Source of the DNA: Aurifilum marmelostoma
Lineage: Eukaryota; Ascomycota; Sordariomycetes; Diaporthales; Cryphonectriaceae
Reading direction: 5' to 3'
DNA length: 64,000 nt
Assembly (NCBI GenBank): GCA_027559495.1
Contig: JAMXSV010000005.1
Location: 124,001-188,000 of the forward strand
The notes under the pieces were generated by a model. It worked only from the letters and a program-made list of their open reading frames with translations. It was not told the origin of the DNA and made no database searches. The translations under genes were made by a program, and so were the position numbers. Positions 1-11,791 of this stretch are shown in pieces (the stretch's first letter is position 1; each line of letters opens with the position of its first letter).

Positions 1-386
1 CCTCACAACTACAGTCAGCTTGAGTGAATTGGGGGCATCAATCAAGAGCCTTCAAGCTTGGCCCCCTCTCACTCACAACCCCCCCCCCCCCTTTTTTTTT
101 TTCTTCTTCTATCTATCCAAACACTTATGAGCAGAAATTCCACTTCGCCCAGCCTGGCTTCTGTATCCTGGCACGCGCAATACCGTCTTCCTCTTCTTTC
201 CCTCTTCGTGGTTTCATGATTCCTCGAGTTCCAATTCAAGGGTTTTGCTCACACCAAGTTTCAACAGGTTGTGACCGACCGTCTACGATCCCTTCAACTG
301 AACCTACGAGACCGTTCCTGCAAATGCCTTCACTGTAGGCCTTTTTCGACCTCCCCCACCAAAACAATACCGCCGATCTCTTCAAC
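1..386. other. 5' leader/promoter of HMG-CoA reductase gene
   Basis: There is no convincing gene here. The stretch holds a run of C followed by a run of T (about 80-112) and CT-rich blocks (about 185-205 and 340-380), as is usual just upstream of highly expressed fungal genes. A 104-codon open frame at 24-338 begins with GTG and has no recognisable features, so it is taken as leader, not gene. Confidence 0.6.
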
Positions 387-3300
387 ATGATCGCCTCCTC
401 CCTCCTGCCGTCCAGATTCAGGGGCGAGCAGCCTGCCTCAAAGGCAGAGCCTCCCTCTTGGCTCAACACCAAGATCTCGCCCTTTCTGCAGGTCGTCTCA
501 AAGCTCACGGCCTCTCACCCGATCCACACTGTTGTTGTGGTTGCCCTCCTGGCCAGCTCGAGCTACCTCGGACTGCTCGAGGAGAGGCTGTTCGATGCCA
601 CGAGGACTGTCAGGAAGGCCGACTGGGCGTCTCTGGCCGAGGGCAGCCGTAGCCTGCGCGCCGGGCCCGACTCGAGCTGGAAGTGGCAGACCTGGGACTC
701 TGATGCCGAGACTGCCACCAATGCCGACCACCTCGCCCTGCTCACCTTTGTCTTCCCCGAGTCCTTCTCCACCGATGCGCTCAGGACTGCCGAGTCCCTG
801 AAGGGGATCCCGATCCCACAGAACCTGTCCATCACGCCCCTCCCCTCGACCTCCAACTCCCTGACCGCCTATTCGCAAGAGATCTCCATGGCCCTTGCTG
901 TGCCGTACAGCCAGGCCCCCGAGTTCCTCGCCGCTGCGCAGGAGCTGCCCAGCGACGTCCCCAGCCAGGAGACCAGGCGCACTGGTGATGGCGAGGAGAA
1001 CAAGATGTGGATCATGAAGGCGGCGCGGGTGAACCCCCGGAGCAGCATCGCCCGGTGGGCGCACAATGCCTGGTACGACTTTATCGACCTGCTCAAGAAT
1101 GCCGAGACGCTCGACATCATCATCATGGTCCTCGGCTACATGTCGATGCACCTGACCTTTGTGTCCCTCTTCCTGTCCATGCGCCGTCTGGGCTCCAACT
1201 TCTGGCTCGCCGCAAGCACCCTCTTCTCCTCGGCCTTCGCCTTCATGTTTGGTCTGATCGTCACCACCAAGCTTGGCGTTCCCATCTTCATGGTCCTGCT
1301 GTCCGAGGGTCTTCCGTTCCTGGTCATCACGATCGGCTTTGAGAAGAACATCACCCTCACCCGCGCTGTCCTGACCCACTCCATCGAGCACAAGGCTGCG
1401 CAGGCCAAGAAGAGCAAGGACCGCAAGATCGAGAACTCCAACGCCATCCAGTCTGCCATCCAGGTCGCCATCCGGGAGAAGGGCTTCGACATCGTAAAGG
1501 ACTATGTTATAGAGATCGTCGTCCTCGTCATCGGAGCTGCCTCTGGCGTGCAGGGAGGGCTGCAGCAGTTCTGCTTCCTCGCCGCCTGGATCCTGCTGTT
1601 CGACTGCATCCTGCTCTTCACCTTCTACACCGCCATCCTCTGCATCAAGCTCGAGATCAACCGCATCAAGCGCCATGTCGAGATGCGCCGCGCTCTGGAG
1701 GACGACGGCATCAGCCACCGTGTCGCCGAGAATGTGGCTCAGAACAACGACTGGCCCCGAGCCGACGGCAAGGGCCAGCCTGGCACCTCGCTGTTCGGCA
1801 GGAAGATCAAGAGCACCAGTGTTCCCAAGTTCAAGGTTCTCATGGTCGGCGGGTTCGTCCTCATCAACGCCATCAACCTCTGCACCATCCCCTTCCGCGA
1901 GACCGACTCCCTGTCCAGCATCTCCTCCTGGGCCGGCGGTCTCGGCGGTCTGGTTGCCAACCCACCCGTTGACCCTTTCAAGGTCGCCTCCAACGGGCTG
2001 GACAGCATCTTGGCCCAGGCCACTGCCAACAACCAGGAGGTTGCGGTCACCATCCTGACGCCGATCAAGTATGAGCTCGAGTTCCCGTCTGTGCACTACG
2101 GCAAGGATGCCGAGGAGGCCCCCGAGGAGGTCCCAGACATGGGCTACGGGATGGGTGGCCGTATGGTCGGAGGCGTCCTCAAGAGCCTGGAGGACCCGGT
2201 GCTGTCCAAGTGGATCATGATCGCCCTGGCCATGAGCGTCGCCTTCAACGGCTACCTGTTCAATGCTGCTCGGTGGGGAATCCGGGATCCCAACATCCCC
2301 ACCCGCCCGATTGATGTTAAGGAGCTCGCCCGGGCCCAGAAGTTCAATGATGCCGACGCGACCCCCGTCACGAGCGGCTTCGAGAGGTCCTCGCGGACCC
2401 CCACTGCGGAGGCCATGCCTCCTACGCCGGCCCCCACTGATGATGAGTCCGACAACGCGGCCATTCGACGCAATGTATCTACTACGTCTGTCTTCTCCGA
2501 GGCCCCCTCCCGCCCCTACGCCGAGCTCGAGAAGCTGCTCGCTGAGAAGCGCATTGCCGAGATGACGGACGAGGAGATCATTGGTCTTGCGCTCAAGGGA
2601 AAAGTTCCGGGGCACAGCCTGGAGAGAACCCTCAAGGACACTACCCGTGCCGTTAAGATCCGGCGGGCCATTATTGCCCGGACCAAGGCAACCACGGATA
2701 TCACAAACTCTCTCGAGCGTTCCAAGCTTCCGTACCAGGGCTACAACTGGGATCTCGTCCTCGGCGCCTGCTGTGAGAACGTCATCGGATACATGCCCCT
2801 CCCTGTCGGTGTCGCCGGCCCTCTTGTCATTGACGGGCAGAGCTTCTTCATCCCCATGGCCACAACCGAGGGTGTCCTGGTTGCCAGCGCAAGCCGTGGC
2901 TGCAAGGCCATCAACGCTGGTGGCGGCGCCGTCACGGTGCTGACTGGAGACGGCATGACCCGTGGACCTTGTGTGACCTTTGAGACCCTGGAGCGCACCG
3001 GCGCCGCCAAGCTGTGGCTCGACTCGGAAGCTGGCCAGGCCGTCATGAAGGATGCCTACAACTCGACCAGCCGCTTCGCGCGACTTCAGTCCATGACCTC
3101 TACTATCGCCGGCACAAACCTGTACATCCGCTTCAAGAGCCGAACGGGCGACGCCATGGGTATGAACATGATCTCCAAGGGCGTCGAGCACGCACTCCGC
3201 GTCATGGCTACGGAACACAACTTTTCGGACATGCAGATCGTCTCGCTGTCGGGCAACTACTGTATCGACAAGAAGCCTGCCGCCATCAACTGGATCGAGG

Positions 3301-4007
3301 GCCGAGGCAAGAGTGTGGTCGCCGAGGCCATCATCCCTGCGGATGTTGTCAGGTCTGTGCTCAAGACGGACGTGGACTCCCTGGTGCAGCTCAACATCGA
3401 CAAGAACCTGATCGGCTCCGCCATGGCGGCCAGCGTGGGAGGGTTTAATGCCCATGCCGCAAATCTCGTGGCGGCCATCTTCATCGCAACAGGCCAGGAT
3501 CCGGCGCAGGTCGTGGAGAGCGCCAACTGCATCACTATTATGAAGAAGTGAGTCTTACTGCTGAGCAGTAACCCCTTACCCCCCTTCCCCCCCCCTTTTC
3601 CCGGCCCCGCCTCAATAAGTTGAGCCCAGGCTAATACAAGGATTTTCTCCAGTCTCCGCGGCTCCCTGCAAATTTCCGTGTCGATGCCTTCTATCGAGGT
3701 TGGTACGCTTGGCGGCGGCACCATCCTGGAGCCCCAGTCTGCCATGCTCGACATGCTTGGTGTGCGCGGCGCTCACCCCATCACGCCTGGCAAGAACGCC
3801 CAGCAGCTCGCCCGCGTTGTGGCCGCGACGGTGCTGGCAGGCGAGTTGTCTCTCTGCAGTGCGCTCGCGGCAGGCCATCTGGTCCAGGCGCACATGGCGC
3901 ACAACCGATCCGCCCCACCCACGCGCTCCAGCACGCCCGCTCCTCCGCCAGGACTGATGATGACGAGCATGACCAGCCAGGCTGCCATGGACAGGGCGAA
4001 GAGGTAG
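387..4007 (+). CDS. HMG-CoA reductase (sterol-sensing, ER membrane)
   Basis: Two exons, 387-3547 and 3653-4007 (1171 aa), separated by a 105-bp intron with GTGAGT donor, CTAATAC branch site (3631) and CAG acceptor. The splice restores the catalytic-domain reading CITIMKN-LRGSLQISV. The enzyme reduces HMG-CoA to mevalonate with two NADPH, the committed step of sterol and isoprenoid synthesis, at the ER. Seen in order: a membrane segment near residues 46-64; a sterol-sensing-type membrane block, about 240-420; further hydrophobic segments near 482-500 and 606-628; a disordered linker; then the catalytic domain from about 745. Catalytic-domain motifs include ENVIGYMPLPVGVAGPL, TTEGVLVASASRGC, DAMGMNMISKG and the GHLVQAHMAHNRS region with the catalytic His and the phosphorylatable Ser of the family. 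The length matches filamentous-fungal HMGRs. The start at 387 gives the MIASSLLPS N-terminus expected for these proteins. The protein is intact. Confidence 0.97.
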
Positions 4008-4096
4008 AGTCATTCATGTTCCTGTGAAGCGATTTGAGCGACCTGAGGCTATCTTGTGGTTGAAATCAAGGGGGAGAAATGTAAGACTCCAGTGAG

Positions 4097-4116
4097 AAAA
4101 AAAAAAAAAAAAAAAA
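4097..4116 (+). repeat. A20 homopolymer
   Basis: Twenty consecutive A residues lie about 90 bp after the HMGR stop codon. It could be a real 3' tract; its exact length is uncertain because homopolymers are error-prone. Confidence 0.8.
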
Positions 4117-4365
4117 GGAGACGACGAAGAAAAAAAAAGCAAGCATGTGAGCGCGCGAGCGTCTCTTGGATCTCACGATTCGGCATGCGAGCTGAGACTG
4201 CAGTGAAAAGAAGGTGCACGCAACGCCGACGGCTTTGATATAGAGTAAACTTCCGCACATTCGCGCTGTAGTCCCGAGAAGGGAGAGGAGTCTTACCGAC
4301 CCTGGAAATTTGTTTCCCCTGATGCCTCTCGTGTACATATCCAGCATAGACAAAATTGGAGACGC

Positions 4366-4383
4366 TATATATATATATATATA
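4366..4383. repeat. (TA)9 microsatellite
   Basis: Uninterrupted TA dinucleotides of 18 bp in intergenic DNA; no gene is affected. Confidence 0.85.
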
Positions 4384-5584
4384 CAGATATTCATCTGCCT
4401 TGAGAGTCCCACAGTGTACTGCGTTGTTGCGTCGATCACGGTGTCGTCGCCACTTTGCTTCATAAGCTTAAGTCGCGACAGGCCTGCCAAGAGCACCCTC
4501 GGTATATGTGACGAGGCCTTGAACACTTGCGAACAGGGGTGAAACGTCGTTCAGCAGCTTTGACCTCCTCTCCCGGGTCCGCCACTTTATCTAGGTGTCA
4601 ATCAGATTTTCACCTCCCTCTTGGGTGAGTGAGGGTTCGTGCGCATTCCAAATGAGGTGAGCGCTGTATTGGCTACCGCGACTCAACCCGAATAAATACT
4701 GCAGCAATGATTTCAGTCGTGAGCAATTGGGTTGGGAAACCTTGGGCTCTTTTCCCTGCAGGATATCAGTCGGTTCATGCAAAGGCGATCAGCACGCTAC
4801 CCTTCTTTGGTGTGGGTGTGGGTCTCGACTCTGCACCTCCGACATCAGATGAGGCTATTCCGAAACGTGTGAAAACCGGGGGAAAGAGGGGGGAGGGGGG
4901 GGGTTGATGCGAAACATGTACTTTGACAATGCGCACGCCCGCCAGTTCCGCGCCGGATGAGAGGGGAACAGTGCCGATCGAGAGAAGAACAGCGAAGGAA
5001 GAAAAGACAAGAAAAAAAGAGAAAGAAAAAAAAAGGAAATCACGCAGAAAGATCTACGACCTGATTCGGGGTTTTCTCCCCTCCTTCTTGCTCGGCCCTA
5101 TCTCTCTCGTCCTCGTCCTCTGGAAGAGGGTCCTGACCTGCGATTTGTTCCCTCTCTCTGTCTCTCTCTCCCTCTCCCTCTCCCCACCCCTTCTTCCTTC
5201 GGATGAGGATGATGAGTATGCTCAGGGGAACTTTCTGATTTGCAAGGCGCCCTCTTTTTCCTCCTTCTTTCTTTTGTTTCGGCTGGTCCTGGGACTACTC
5301 GAGAAGACGGGCTCTTCCTACCTCGTCACGCGCCAAACACCCACCCTTCCTCGTCGCCGGCCGTCGCCACCGCGTGCTCCGCTCTTTTTCCGCTGGTGTT
5401 TGTTCGACTGGTTTCGCCCCCGGGGGCCCCCGTTCCGTCGTCCGCCCTGGAGTCCGGATTACATGCCACGACAAAACACACAGAGAAACAACGTACAACG
5501 TGCACTCGTTTATGTAAATTTCTGAATCTAGCCCCATGGAAGCATAGCCTTGGTTTCTCTTTCTACTCTGTCTTTCTCTTTTTT

Positions 5585-5627
5585 CCTTCTTCATTTGTCT
5601 CTTTTCCCTTCTTCATTTGTCTCTTTT
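5585..5627 (+). repeat. 22-bp tandem duplication in leader of cupredoxin gene
   Basis: Two copies of a pyrimidine-rich unit (CCTTCTTCATTTGTCTCTTTT) begin at 5585 and 5607, so the period is 22 bp. They lie 34-76 bp before the ATG at 5661, in the position of a fungal 5' leader CT tract. Confidence 0.8.
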
Positions 5628-5660
5628 CGGAGGACGGAATCCTTGACTTGGATCCCGAAC

Positions 5661-6918
5661 ATGAGGCGAGTCCTCTTCCTGCTCTGGTCCGCCTTGACGG
5701 CGGGCGTCGAGTGTACTTTTCAGGGTAAGTTGGGAGTTGTTCATTTACCGACAGACATCACTATTGCCTGCTCGAGCTTTTACGCATCACCAACGAGCTA
5801 CATATGTTCTTCAAAATAGACAGCGATGAATGCATACCTCATGTCATTCGTCCTCCCCACCCACCATTTTTTTTTTTTTGAAAAAAAAAAAGGCATCTTC
5901 GTCTGACAAGCTTCCTCCCAGTGACGACCAACACCTTACCAGCCGACACCTCCACCTCCCGCCTCATCCCCGTCCTCGTCGGCGGCTCCTCGCTGGCCTT
6001 CACCCCCAACTCGATCACCGCCCAGCCAGGCGACGTCGTCCAGTTCCAGTTCGCCGCCCGCAACCACTCCGTCACCCAGTCCCTCGAGGCCTCGCCCTGC
6101 CAGCCCGTCGACGCCGCCAACGGCGGCACCGTGAACGGCGTGCACAGCGGCTTCATCGTGTTCGACGAGGCGGCCGGGGGTGGGGCGATGGTGGGCACGT
6201 TTGACGTGCCTGTCAAGGACACGGAGCCCATGTATCTGTATTGTGCGCAGGCGACGCATTGCCAGAGCGGGATGGTTATGGCGATTAATGCGTGAGTTTA
6301 ACCCTTTTGTCATGCTTGGTGGTCGAGCTTCTGTTTCTTCTGCTTCTTTCTTCTTCTTCTTCTTCTTTTTTTGTTTCTTCTTCTGGACTTTCTCCAGCTA
6401 ATATCTCCTCCACGTCCTGTGCTTCCCCATGTGTAGAAACTCCGACTCCCTAATCCAATACGCAAACACCGCCTCCACGGCCCAGACCAACACCCCGGCC
6501 AAGCTCGTCTCCGGCGGCGTAGTAGCCGCCATCCCAATCGCCGACTCCGTCCTGGCCAACAACTCCTCCTCCACCACCACAACCGTCACCAGCGGCGCCA
6601 GCGGCGGCATAGCAACCGCAACCGTCACAGCAGCCAACAGCATCATAGGCGGCGGCACGGCCACGGCCTTTGCGACGGTGGTCGTGGGACCGTCTGGGGT
6701 GAGCAGCCAGGGCAACTCGACGGCGGCGAGGGTCACCGGGGGAGGGGGGAGGGGGAGCAGCATCGAACGTGACGTCGGGTGCGGCTGCTGCCAAGGCGTC
6801 GCCGCAGGTTGTTACGGCGGGTGCGGTGAGGGGAGGAGGAGGAGGAGGAGGGGTGGGTGTGCTTGTCGCTGCTGGGGCGGCGGTGCTGGGAACAGCATTG
6901 TTAACTGTGAGGTGGTAA
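5661..6918 (+). CDS. Secreted GPI-anchored cupredoxin (plastocyanin-like)
   Basis: Exons 5661-5724, 5922-6291 and 6437-6918 (introns of 197 and 145 bp; GTAAGT and GTGAGT donors). The N-terminus MRRVLFLLWSALTAG is a signal peptide. Exon 2 holds a single cupredoxin domain with probable type-1 copper ligands: His in ARNHSV and Cys, His and Met in YLYCAQATHCQSGM. Exon 3 opens with a conserved-looking NSDSLIQYANTA stretch, then a Ser/Thr/Gly-rich stalk. The frame that opens exon 3 turns into Arg/Cys-rich nonsense after about 6735. The +1 frame instead gives a typical GPI tail: small residues, then a hydrophobic stretch (VGVLVAAGAAVLGTALL) ending at the TAA at 6916-6918. The shift falls in a G-rich run (6738-6755). 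Either one base is wrong there, or an extra G-rich intron (possibly 6699-6795, GTGAGC...AAG) is removed. Such fungal proteins are usually cell-wall or surface proteins; no enzyme activity is implied. Confidence 0.75.
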
Positions 6919-7529
6919 GGAGGGGAAATGTGGAGACAGACATATGTTCGAGGGCAGAAAATAACAAGGCCCAGGTCGGCTTTATGCAATGACGAGATGG
7001 GTTGGCTGGCCGCAACCTCTGCTTTGTATGATACTTCTGCTGCTGCGATCCAGAACAAGTAATAAATTATATTTAATGCAATGGCCATTGGCCATCCACA
7101 TACTACCACTAGTTCATAAATTGATTGTCGTCGCTCTCCTGTTGTTGTTCTCAGTGAGGTCCTCAAGTGATGATGATGATGATTATGCATAAGAACGACC
7201 CTGATACATACATACAAAAACCCCATGGATAAAGTAGATAGCTAATGCTTCCCTTCCTTGCCTTGGAAAATGTAATGAAAAGCACACACATCCCACACGC
7301 AAAGCTGCAGGCAATGTCCTCACGGGCGAGAAATGAGGCCTATCGCATGATGCGCACCAAATGCCACTGTTCATTTGTTGTTCTGGAACCGGAATTAGGG
7401 TATGATGGTATCGTCTCGTCGTATACTGCCCTTCCACCACCCACCCCCCCACGTCCTGAACTCGCCCACAAGCATCTTTCTTTCTGCCCTTTCATCCTTT
7501 TCTCTCTCGGGTGAGCCTCAGCAGTAGAC
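6919..7529. other. Convergent intergenic region
   Basis: This is the 3' region shared by the cupredoxin gene (+) and the Sti1 gene (-). I see no gene. A small GATGATGATGATGATT repeat near 7168-7185 is the only structure noted. Confidence 0.6.
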
Positions 7530-9449
7530 TCAACCAACGCGGATGACACCTGCGGCGATCAGCTTCTGGATCTTGGAGCGCACACTGGCGTTCTTCATGT
7601 GCTCGCGGAGGGCGCCAGGGTCGGACTGGGCCTGCTGCAGGATGGACTGCATGACGGGGTCCTGCATGATGGCCATGATCTGTTCGCACACACACATAAA
7701 CGTCAGTCTCCAATGTCTCTTGTTTTACACCTTGGCAGGCCAGAGGTTCACTCACGTCAGGGTCCTGCATGATCCTTTCCCTGGTCTGGGCCTCTGTCTC
7801 GTTCTCACGCTTCTCGTACATCTTGCCCAGCGCCTTCTGGGACTGCTGCTCGATCTCCCTGGCATTCGCGCCGCCGTGGTGCTCGTTGTCCACCTGCGCA
7901 GCCTCGTCGCAGGCGTCCAGGCAGTCCGAGTACCGCTTCATCATGAAGAGGCACTGGGCCTTGCGGATGTACGCGCGGATGAAGGACTTGTCCTTCTTGA
8001 TGGCGGTGTTGCACTCGTCTAGGGCGCTGGGCAGCTCGCCGAGTTTAATCAGCGCCGCCGCCTTATTGGAATAGCTGCGGGGGTCCTCCGGGGCACGCTT
8101 GGCCATGTCCTCGTATGCATTGTACGCCTCGGTCCAGTCGCCCTTCTTGAAGTACTCGTTGCCCTTGAGGCGGGCCTCCTCGGCCTTCTCCGGGTCGACA
8201 AGGGCTGACTTGGCCTCCTCGAGCTTTCTCTTCTCGGCGGCGCGGAGCTTTTTCAGGGTCTCGGGCGTGCGGTGCTCGCGAAGGGACATGTTGTAGTACT
8301 CAATAGCCTTCTCCAGGTCGCCCTGCTTTTCGTACGCAGTGCCGACGCGGGCATACGCCTTGGCGATCAGCTTGAAGTCGGCGTAGATCTCGCGACCCTC
8401 GTCGACGGCCTTGGTGCAGGCCTTGATGCACTCGTCGTAGTCTCCCTTCTCGAAGTATGCGGCACCGAGGTTGGTGAGGTAGGTGATATCCTTGTGGGTC
8501 TCCCAGGCCTTTGTGTAATGCTCAATGGCTGCGTCAAAGTTGCGCTTCTTGTACTCGGCCGTGCCAAGGGCCTTCAGCTTGTCGGCCTCCTCCTTGGCCT
8601 TCCTCTTGGCGATTGACTCCTCGTCCTCTTCCATGGGCTCTGGCTCGGGCTCAGGCTCTGGGGCCTTCTTGGCAGGTTCCGGGGCAGACTTCGGCTCAGG
8701 CTCCTGAGGGGGAGAGGCAGCGGCGCCGGCGGCGTCCGCCTCGCCAGGCATGCCCATCTGCATATCCACACCCATCAGGACGCCCAGCACCTGCAGGAAC
8801 CTCTGGTCACCCATCATCTCTTGGAAGTCCAGAGACTTGGGGTCTCGCTGAATCTGCTGGATCTTCTGCATGAACGCGGCGTCGGACAGGAGGGAGCTGG
8901 TCTTGGGGTTCGAGGCGAGCTTGGTGATCAGGTTGGGATCGTTGAACATCTGGCCCAGGCCGCCCATAGGGTCACCCATGGGGTCTTGTGCTGGCTGCTG
9001 CAGAGCCTTCTCGATATTGACAATGTCATTCTTGACGGCAGCGTTGGAGGGGTCTAGCTCGGACGCCTTCTTGTAGGCCTCGAGGGCGCCCGGGAGATCG
9101 CGCTTTCCGTGGAGGGCGGCGCCCTTGCGGCTCCAGCCCTTGGGCCAGTCTGGCTTGAGCTCTGTGGTCTTGTCGGCATCTTGCAGGGCATTGTCGTAGT
9201 CTCGCTTGGAGGCGTACGCAGCAGAGCGGTTGCTGTAGAGGATGTGGTTGTCGGGTGTCAAGGCAATAGCCTGGGTAAATTTATCACTGCCAGGAGGAAG
9301 GGTTAGAGCTATAAATCTCAAGCCAGACCTCTGTGACATAACAAAGAGCAGGAGTCCTTGGAAGACACAGGTACCTACACAGCCTCATCAAAGTTCTTTG
9401 CGGCAATGGCCTTGTTGCCCAGAGCCTTCAGCTCATCAGCAGTAGACAT
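7530..9449 (-). CDS. sti1: Hsp70/Hsp90 co-chaperone Sti1 (Hop)
   Basis: Minus-strand exons 9449-9379, 9286-7756 and 7679-7530 (583 aa; yeast Sti1 is 589). Introns are 92 bp (GTAGGT donor, CAG acceptor) and 76 bp (GTGAGT donor, CAG acceptor). Joining gives the continuous family sequence NFDEAVDKFTQAIAL and QDPDIMAIMQDPVMQ. Cytosolic adaptor linking Hsp70 to Hsp90 through TPR clamps. Seen in order: TPR1 (about 1-115, starting STADELKALGNKA); a first DP/STI1 domain with FNDPN and QRDPKSL (about 130-205); a Pro/Glu/Ser-rich linker with PEPEPEPEPMEEDEES; TPR2A (about 255-370); TPR2B (about 395-505); and a C-terminal DP2 domain ending QKLIAAGVIRVG. The start was fixed by the first exon, which is only 71 nt and easily missed. 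The protein is intact and the identification is firm. Confidence 0.96.
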
Positions 9450-10404
9450 TTTGGGGGTGATTGTCAATTACTGTAGTAGAGAGTTCAAGATTGAGAAAGA
9501 GAGAAAGGGTATCAATGTGAGAACTGGGGTTCAAAGTATGGAGTGAGCAGAGAGGGTGAGAGAGAGCACGAAATTATGAAAGGAAAAGGCTGGGGAGGCT
9601 TGGAAAACTGGTGATGATCTGGCAGGCAAATAGAGGCAGCTGCTTTGGAGATTTCTAGGCGCTTCCACGAGCCTTCCTCCTGCAGTCACTAACTTTTGAA
9701 TGCTAGGTGCGGGGCAGGCCTAGAGCTGGACCACCCCTGTTCCATGTCTTAGAGCTTGGGCCCGCTTACGGGCCAGCATTGGCTTCTCATGATGCAGAAC
9801 TCACACCATCCATCAACTTTGTCTTCACACGTTGGAATTGCTGCAGCACAGGGGGAAGGGGAAAAATCAAGGAAAAAAGGTATAATCCATAGGACGAAAA
9901 GGCATGATACACCAAGGGATTATTCTGTTCTTTGTCACTAGAGGATCGTTGATTATGTAGGTATTATTTATCCCCTGGGCCAGTTCTGAAGGGCTCCAAC
10001 TGATATGCTGTGAGTACTTCCAGGATGCATGTGCGCTCCCGTCGATGACCATCACAAGAAATGCAGGTTTCCCGATACATTGATTTGATATATGACGTCT
10101 TCCTCAGTCTACAGGATACTTTTCTTCCATGTGCTTCTACAGCAGCTATTTCTCTCACGTATAGTTTGTGTGTTCCATCTGCTGGCTCCTGCTTGCAAAT
10201 AGACTCATCATTTCGGTTCTTATGTTGGGATCTTACGTCTATCTCAGGTAACAACATTATCTATCAGTACAAGTGGCTGTTGGGCTTCTTGTCTCAGCTG
10301 CCTGTCCTCCACTGAGTCCGTTAGATCATTGTATCACTGTAAGAGTGATTATTTGCTGGCTCCATCAGGGCATACAGCGTCTGGCCGAGCCTAGGCACAC
10401 CTAA

Positions 10405-11007
10405 ATGATAGCCCTTACATACATGGTCAGGAAGGACTTTGCCAATGGATCTGTACACCTTTATATATGCTTCGTATTGAATTCCACACAGGTAGGTATT
10501 CTTCCCAGGATCAATGAAGCCGTTCCATTTGTGGTCAATGTCTCTCCTCTGGATGTGACTCTTGTAAGATCGATAAGATCGATTTGCTGCTCATGCTGCT
10601 ATTTACACCGCTCGTTGCTGGCAGCAGCCCTAGACTCGTCGACCAATAGTATATCAGGTACCCTAACAGCTTTCATTGTGACAATCAGAGCATGGTACAC
10701 TCAAGACAACATCACATCCTCTTCTAAGCTTGGGGTTCCTGTGCTTTCTAAATTGAAGCTGGAGACTGTCCAAGTGACAGGATTTACAACCCTAACCCTA
10801 TCTGAAACACCAGCAGCGGTGTCCTCCATCCGGACCCAAGTCCACAAGAGTTCCTTTTCAACTGACCATCATGTCACCATGTGGAAGGCGAGTGCTCCAG
10901 CCATTCCAGACACAACCAAAGACCAGTGGACGTTAGACCATGAGCCTGAAGTGTCGCCATCCAAGGTGACATGTGCACCAGCACGTGACGGCTGTTGCCT
11001 GAAGTGA
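10405..11007 (+). CDS. Doubtful 200-aa ORF, no recognised features
   Basis: An uninterrupted ATG-to-stop frame of 200 codons. The translation has no signal peptide, recognised motif or repeat. Its Cys, Ser, Thr and Val content is scattered and unlike the GC-biased codon style of the neighbouring genes, with A/T-ending codons common. Two CCCTAA units (10790-10800) fall inside it. It may be an orphan gene, but a chance frame in promoter DNA is the likelier reading. Confidence 0.15.
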   Translation: MIALTYMVRKDFANGSVHLYICFVLNSTQVGILPRINEAVPFVVNVSPLDVTLVRSIRSICCSCCYLHRSLLAAALDSSTNSISGTLTAFIVTIRAWYTQDNITSSSKLGVPVLSKLKLETVQVTGFTTLTLSETPAAVSSIRTQVHKSSFSTDHHVTMWKASAPAIPDTTKDQWTLDHEPEVSPSKVTCAPARDGCCLK

Positions 11008-11727
11008 CGAGCCCCCCAGCGTCGAGTGGGGACACACGCCTGATTGCGCAGCAAAGTCGCCCAGCCAGCCTACACCGAGAATACGCTCCTCCCTATTTTT
11101 GCCTTCAGCCGACGACGGCAGTAAAGAACACAAAAAAATCATTGAGCGGACTGGGCTGTACTGCAGTGGACTATCGGGTGAGACCGTTTCGCCGTGCCGC
11201 CCGCGCCCTGCATCTGCGCAGCCCAGCCAGCAACAAAGGGCCAGCAAGCTTCGAACCCAGCCGCCGACCACAAGAGCGAGCAAGAGAAAGACTGGAGCCT
11301 CACCAAGTCACCTTTTCGAAGCTCGCTTAGCATTGGGTGTCTCCACAAGTGCCACGAAGGCCCAAATCTCAGCTGCTACGCACCGCGTCGCACAGCTTTT
11401 TATACTACGTCTCGTGGACATCAGGAAACTACCGCGGCTTCGAACGCACTCTCAGGCCTGCAGGCTTTCTCGCTCATCACACAGAACTCTTTCGTGGCCT
11501 TGTGTCTCGGAAGGGACGGCCGGGAGAAGTGTGACGAGACGAATCGTCTTGTGCATTTAGGGAACCGCATCATCCGCTGCGTTGACTGGGGCCAGAGACG
11601 GTGACCTCTGTACGACCGAGAGTCTCCGCCTGGGTAAGCCTCATTTCGCCTTGTGTAATAGCAGCCGTGCTAGGGTTGACCTTGTGGCCTTTCTAGCTCA
11701 AGCCCATATTTCCCTTCTTCGAGCTTT

Positions 11728-11752
11728 AAAAAAAAAAAAAAAAAAAAAAAAA
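11728..11752 (+). repeat. A25 homopolymer upstream of start codon
   Basis: Twenty-five consecutive A followed by an A/G-rich tract run up to the ATG at 11792. A-rich leaders directly before start codons are common in fungi; the exact length is uncertain. Confidence 0.8.
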
Positions 11753-11791
11753 GAGCAAAGAAAGAAAGGAAAAAGAAGAAAAAGAGAGGAG

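Larger units (their letters stand above)
4008..5660. other. Intergenic, HMGR 3' region and cupredoxin promoter
   Basis: No gene is supported. The region contains an A20 run, a short TA microsatellite, purine-rich blocks (4860-4910, 4980-5040) and a CT-rich block (5150-5195), plus a 22-bp tandem duplication just before the cupredoxin start. A 200-codon open frame at 4923-5525 is made of low-complexity K/R/E then L/S/P residues and has no domain character. Confidence 0.55.
9450..11791. other. Intergenic between Sti1 and Ser-Pro-rich gene (divergent)
   Basis: Both flanking genes point outward, so this 2.3 kb should hold two promoters. A purine-rich tract (9480-9600) precedes Sti1 and an A-rich tract (11728-11790) precedes the other gene. 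One 200-codon ATG frame (10405-11007) is listed separately as doubtful. No RNA gene or repeat family was recognised. Confidence 0.5.

Noticed and set aside
24..338. 104-codon frame upstream of HMGR as a gene or long uORF
   Set aside because: It starts at GTG, is built of leader-like CT-rich codons and shows no protein character.
498..3455. 985-codon open frame antisense to HMG-CoA reductase
   Set aside because: Its Gly/Asp/Arg/Leu-rich composition is what the reverse of GC3-biased coding DNA gives; it has no start context, domain or splice signals of its own.
6450..7226. 258-codon minus-strand frame over the cupredoxin gene
   Set aside because: Overlaps the well-supported cupredoxin exon 3; its Ala/Gly/Asp/His runs are shadows of the Thr/Ser/Gly stalk.
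10790..10800. CCCTAACCCTA as telomeric repeat
   Set aside because: Fewer than two full units in internal DNA; occurs by chance or as a promoter-type box, with no array nearby.
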